From NCBI RefSeq assembly GCF_900313035.1, contig NZ_OMPS01000009.1, positions 103-64,102 of the forward strand: a DNA stretch of 64,000 nt, in the 5' to 3' direction. The notes below the pieces were generated by a model. The model did not search any database and had not been told where the DNA came from. It saw only the letters and a list, made by a program, of their open reading frames with translations. The stretch comes from Ruegeria sp. EL01 (GTDB lineage Bacteria > Pseudomonadota > Alphaproteobacteria > Rhodobacterales > Rhodobacteraceae). Every line of letters starts with the position of its first letter. Position 1 is the stretch's first letter. A program made the translations under genes and the position numbers. This document shows, piece by piece, positions 62,098-64,000 of this stretch.

Positions 62098-63374
62098 GCT
62101 CTCCGGTAGACTTCTTTGCCGGCAACATAGGTCGCAACGACTTTACCTTGCATCCGCTGGCCGTCAAACGGCGTGTTCTGGGATTTCGATTTTAGCGTGA
62201 ACCGGTCCAGGACAAAGGGGACATCCGGGTCAAACACCACCAGATCTGCCGGAGCTTCTTCTGAGAGACGACCGCTTGCCAACCCCAACCGTTTGGCAGG
62301 GTTCAGCGCCATGGCACGAAACAGTGTAGGCAGGTCCAACTGATCCGAGTGATACAGACGCAACGCTGCTGGCAGGAGCGTTTCCAGCGCGACAGCGCCC
62401 GAGGCAGCCTCTTCAAACGGCAGGCGTTTGCTTTCTTCGTCTTGTGGTGTGTGCATCGAGCTGATTGTGTCGATCAAACCGGTTCGGACCGCCTCGATCA
62501 CAGCCTGCCGGTCCTCCTCGGATCGCAGGGGCGGTTTGACCTTGAAGAAAGTGCGGTAGTCGGCCACGTCCAACTCGTTCAGGGTCAAATGGTGGATCGA
62601 GGTTCCGGCGGTGATATCCAACCCGTTGCGTTTGGCACGTTCAAGTGCTGGCAGGGCACGAGCTGTGGTGATCTGGTCTGCGTGATAGGCGGCCCCGGTC
62701 ATTTCCAGCAGGGCAATGTCGCGGTCCAGCCCCATACGCTCCGCCCGAGCGGAAACGGCGGGCAGCCCGCGCAAGGCCGCAAACTTGCCGCTGGTTGCAG
62801 CCGCTCCGGCGCTGAGGCCCGGTTCCTGTGGATGGGCGATGACCAAAGCACCGCAGGATCGTGCGTAGGTCAGCGCGCGCGAGAAGACCTTGGTGTTGGC
62901 AACGACGTGATCACAGTCGGTAAACGCAACTGCGCCCGCATCCAGCAGAAAACCGATCTCGGTCATCTCGCGCCCTTCGCGACCCTTTGTCAGCGCGGCC
63001 ATTGGCAAGACGTTGACGGGCGTGTCGGCCTGCGCGCGTCGCGTGGCGAATTCCAGTGTTTCGGGTGTATCAATAGGCGGGCTGGTGTCGGGGCGAGTGA
63101 TCATGGTGGTCACCCCGCCTGCCGCCGCGGCAAGGCCTGCCGACTTGTAGCTTTCCTTGTGCCGTTCACCGGGTTCGCACACCTTCACGCCGATATCGAC
63201 GATACCGGGTGCCAGACACTTTCCGTTGCAGTCAATAAGGTCCGCGTCCAACTCCGGTGCTTCACCTTCGCCATGCGCTTTGATGCGACCGTCAACAACG
63301 TGCAGCCAGCCGACAGTGTCAGAATCAGCCTCGGGGTTGATCAGGCGGGCATTGGAAAAAGCGATGGCGGTCAT
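62094..63374 (-). CDS. pyrC: Dihydroorotase homologue, metal site incomplete (PyrC'/PyrX-like)
   Basis: 426-residue amidohydrolase of the dihydroorotase family. The usual D-x-H-x-H-x-R metal motif is replaced by PGIVDIGVKVCEPGE (no His pair), and the catalytic Asp-His segment near 300 reads SSMHTPQDEESK. AHPQEPG and IHHLTLNE remain. Such forms (PyrX, Pseudomonas PyrC') are non-catalytic partners needed for assembly of aspartate carbamoyltransferase. pyrB would be expected next to it upstream, but the next two genes are PH-like membrane proteins. Overlaps plsY by 4 bases. Confidence 0.85.
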   Translation of the reverse strand: MTAIAFSNARLINPEADSDTVGWLHVVDGRIKAHGEGEAPELDADLIDCNGKCLAPGIVDIGVKVCEPGERHKESYKSAGLAAAAGGVTTMITRPDTSPPIDTPETLEFATRRAQADTPVNVLPMAALTKGREGREMTEIGFLLDAGAVAFTDCDHVVANTKVFSRALTYARSCGALVIAHPQEPGLSAGAAATSGKFAALRGLPAVSARAERMGLDRDIALLEMTGAAYHADQITTARALPALERAKRNGLDITAGTSIHHLTLNELDVADYRTFFKVKPPLRSEEDRQAVIEAVRTGLIDTISSMHTPQDEESKRLPFEEAASGAVALETLLPAALRLYHSDQLDLPTLFRAMALNPAKRLGLASGRLSEEAPADLVVFDPDVPFVLDRFTLKSKSQNTPFDGQRMQGKVVATYVAGKEVYRRA

Positions 63375-63829
63375 GTCGAGGCCTCTCGGGCTTGGCTCAA
63401 CGCCTTTAGTGCGGCATCGGGATCGGACAGTTGATCAAATGAAAAAAACGGGTGGCGCCCAAAAGCCAGTCTCCTGCGTGAGTGGGAGAACGTCAGGAAC
63501 CGGTCGATTTTCAGCTGCTTTGATTTAAGGGTTTTGTTCAACTCCAAGGCGTTGAGCGAAGTTACAACATAAACGCGTTGTGATCGAACGAAGCGGTCTG
63601 CGTAGAGAACAAACATAAACCCAATGGTACAAGCAGAAATCTTCCAAAAGCCTCTCACGGTATCAATGAGCCAGGGACTAGACAGCCAGACGAACGCTAT
63701 CAGGGCAATTGCGACCTTGCACACCCATGCAATGCGTGGCGGGAATAAACCCTGATCCGGGTGCCCGACCCATAGAACCTCCTCGCCGTCAGGGATTTGA
63801 TCACGCCACCACTCTTTCTGGCCGCTCAT
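63371..63829 (-). CDS. PH-like membrane protein
   Basis: 152-residue protein: short cytoplasmic start (GEEVLWVGHPDQGLFPPRI), two membrane segments at about 36-52 and 62-78, and a soluble part RVYVVTSLNALELNKTLKSKQL resembling bacterial PH-2 domains. Start overlaps the stop of the preceding gene (ATGA) and its stop overlaps the dihydroorotase-like ATG by 4 bases. Unknown function; appears paired with the partial gene upstream. Confidence 0.65.
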   Translation of the reverse strand: MSGQKEWWRDQIPDGEEVLWVGHPDQGLFPPRIAWVCKVAIALIAFVWLSSPWLIDTVRGFWKISACTIGFMFVLYADRFVRSQRVYVVTSLNALELNKTLKSKQLKIDRFLTFSHSRRRLAFGRHPFFSFDQLSDPDAALKALSQAREAST

Positions 63830-64000
63830 CCCATCACCCTTTCGATAGTGGCTTTAGTAGCGGCGGGGTCAGCCTGATACTTGATCAGGTGTTTGTCGCC
63901 GCCCTTGGTGACGACCTGAACAAAGCTGCCCATAACGTTGACCGCTTCAATTTGATCCAGCGCAACTGAACGCGGACCAGGGCCGGCCAGGGTTGTTTCG
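63826..64000 (-). CDS. PH-like protein, 5' end outside window
   Basis: C-terminal 57 residues of a protein whose start lies beyond the window: LDQIEAVNVMGSFVQVVTKG, then GDKHLIKYQADPAATKATIERVMG. The strand-loop-strand pattern fits a bacterial PH domain ending in a helix, as in the next gene, which it overlaps by 4 bases. Probably a paralogous pair. Confidence 0.5.
   Translation of the reverse strand, partial: ETTLAGPGPRSVALDQIEAVNVMGSFVQVVTKGGDKHLIKYQADPAATKATIERVMG

Noticed and set aside
62349-63434. Plus-strand frame of 361 codons opposite the dihydroorotase-like gene
   Set aside because: Shadow frame; the minus strand carries clear amidohydrolase sequence.

Overview
The window looks like chromosome of a marine alphaproteobacterium of the Rhodobacterales (Roseobacter-type). 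The basis is protein content and GC-rich codon use together with familiar neighbourhoods: hemC/hemE, SDR-uvrC-EamA-pgsA-moaD-moaE, ubiA-rsmE, gshA, pheS/pheT, ald with its Lrp regulator, rpsU-COQ9, and pyrC-like/plsY. I cannot name a species from sequence alone.

Positions 1-12713 are accessory DNA ending at a 3' fragment of tRNA-Pro(CGG) next to a tyrosine integrase, so this is probably the right part of an integrated island whose left end lies outside the window. It holds a partial IS21-type istB with tandem end repeats, an AraC-type regulator, three alpha/beta hydrolases around a divergent promoter, a compact RiPP locus of the graspetide type (5710-7142), an orphan gene, an IS3-family element (8168-9436) that cuts a DUF2235 gene, an AlpA-like regulator and the integrase. 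The RiPP locus is the most interesting part. It encodes a 97-residue precursor made almost entirely of seven TTxxxxEE repeats with only a six-residue N-terminus, then an ATP-grasp ligase, then a translationally coupled 70-residue protein.

Positions 12714-17250 are a mobilisation module: an HTH protein, MobC, and a relaxase gene with two genes nested in its 3' half in another frame. Next come a small orphan gene and a mobile-mystery-protein pair (MmpA HTH and MmpB Fic) whose promoter carries four operator-like repeats spaced exactly 33 bp apart. An IS5-family, IS903-type element (17251-18300) closes this module. It has no target duplication, clips mmpB, and joins directly to a 5'-truncated enolase-superfamily gene, so it marks a rearrangement junction with the chromosome.

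From 18301 to the end the content is chromosomal: an aminotransferase, tetrapyrrole synthesis (hemC, hemE), a CoA-transferase, a crotonase remnant, an ABC exporter, an S49 peptidase, a small membrane zinc-ribbon protein, a cation exchanger, a pteridine-reductase-like SDR, uvrC, an EamA transporter, pgsA, moaD/moaE, a BON/OmpA envelope protein with a coiled-coil partner, ubiA, rsmE, a GNAT gene, gshA, pheS/pheT with three inserted genes (one interrupted by an amber codon), LysR, a methyltransferase, YtoQ, GST, mscL, an MscS-type channel, ald/lrp, a CPBP protease, ppk2, a repeat-rich CAP protein, rpsU, COQ9, two quinone oxidoreductases, membrane and outer-membrane proteins, a YHS protein, plsY with a coupled small gene, a probably inactive dihydroorotase homologue, and two PH-like membrane genes, the last partial. 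Calls rest on motif recognition by reading; no database search was run.
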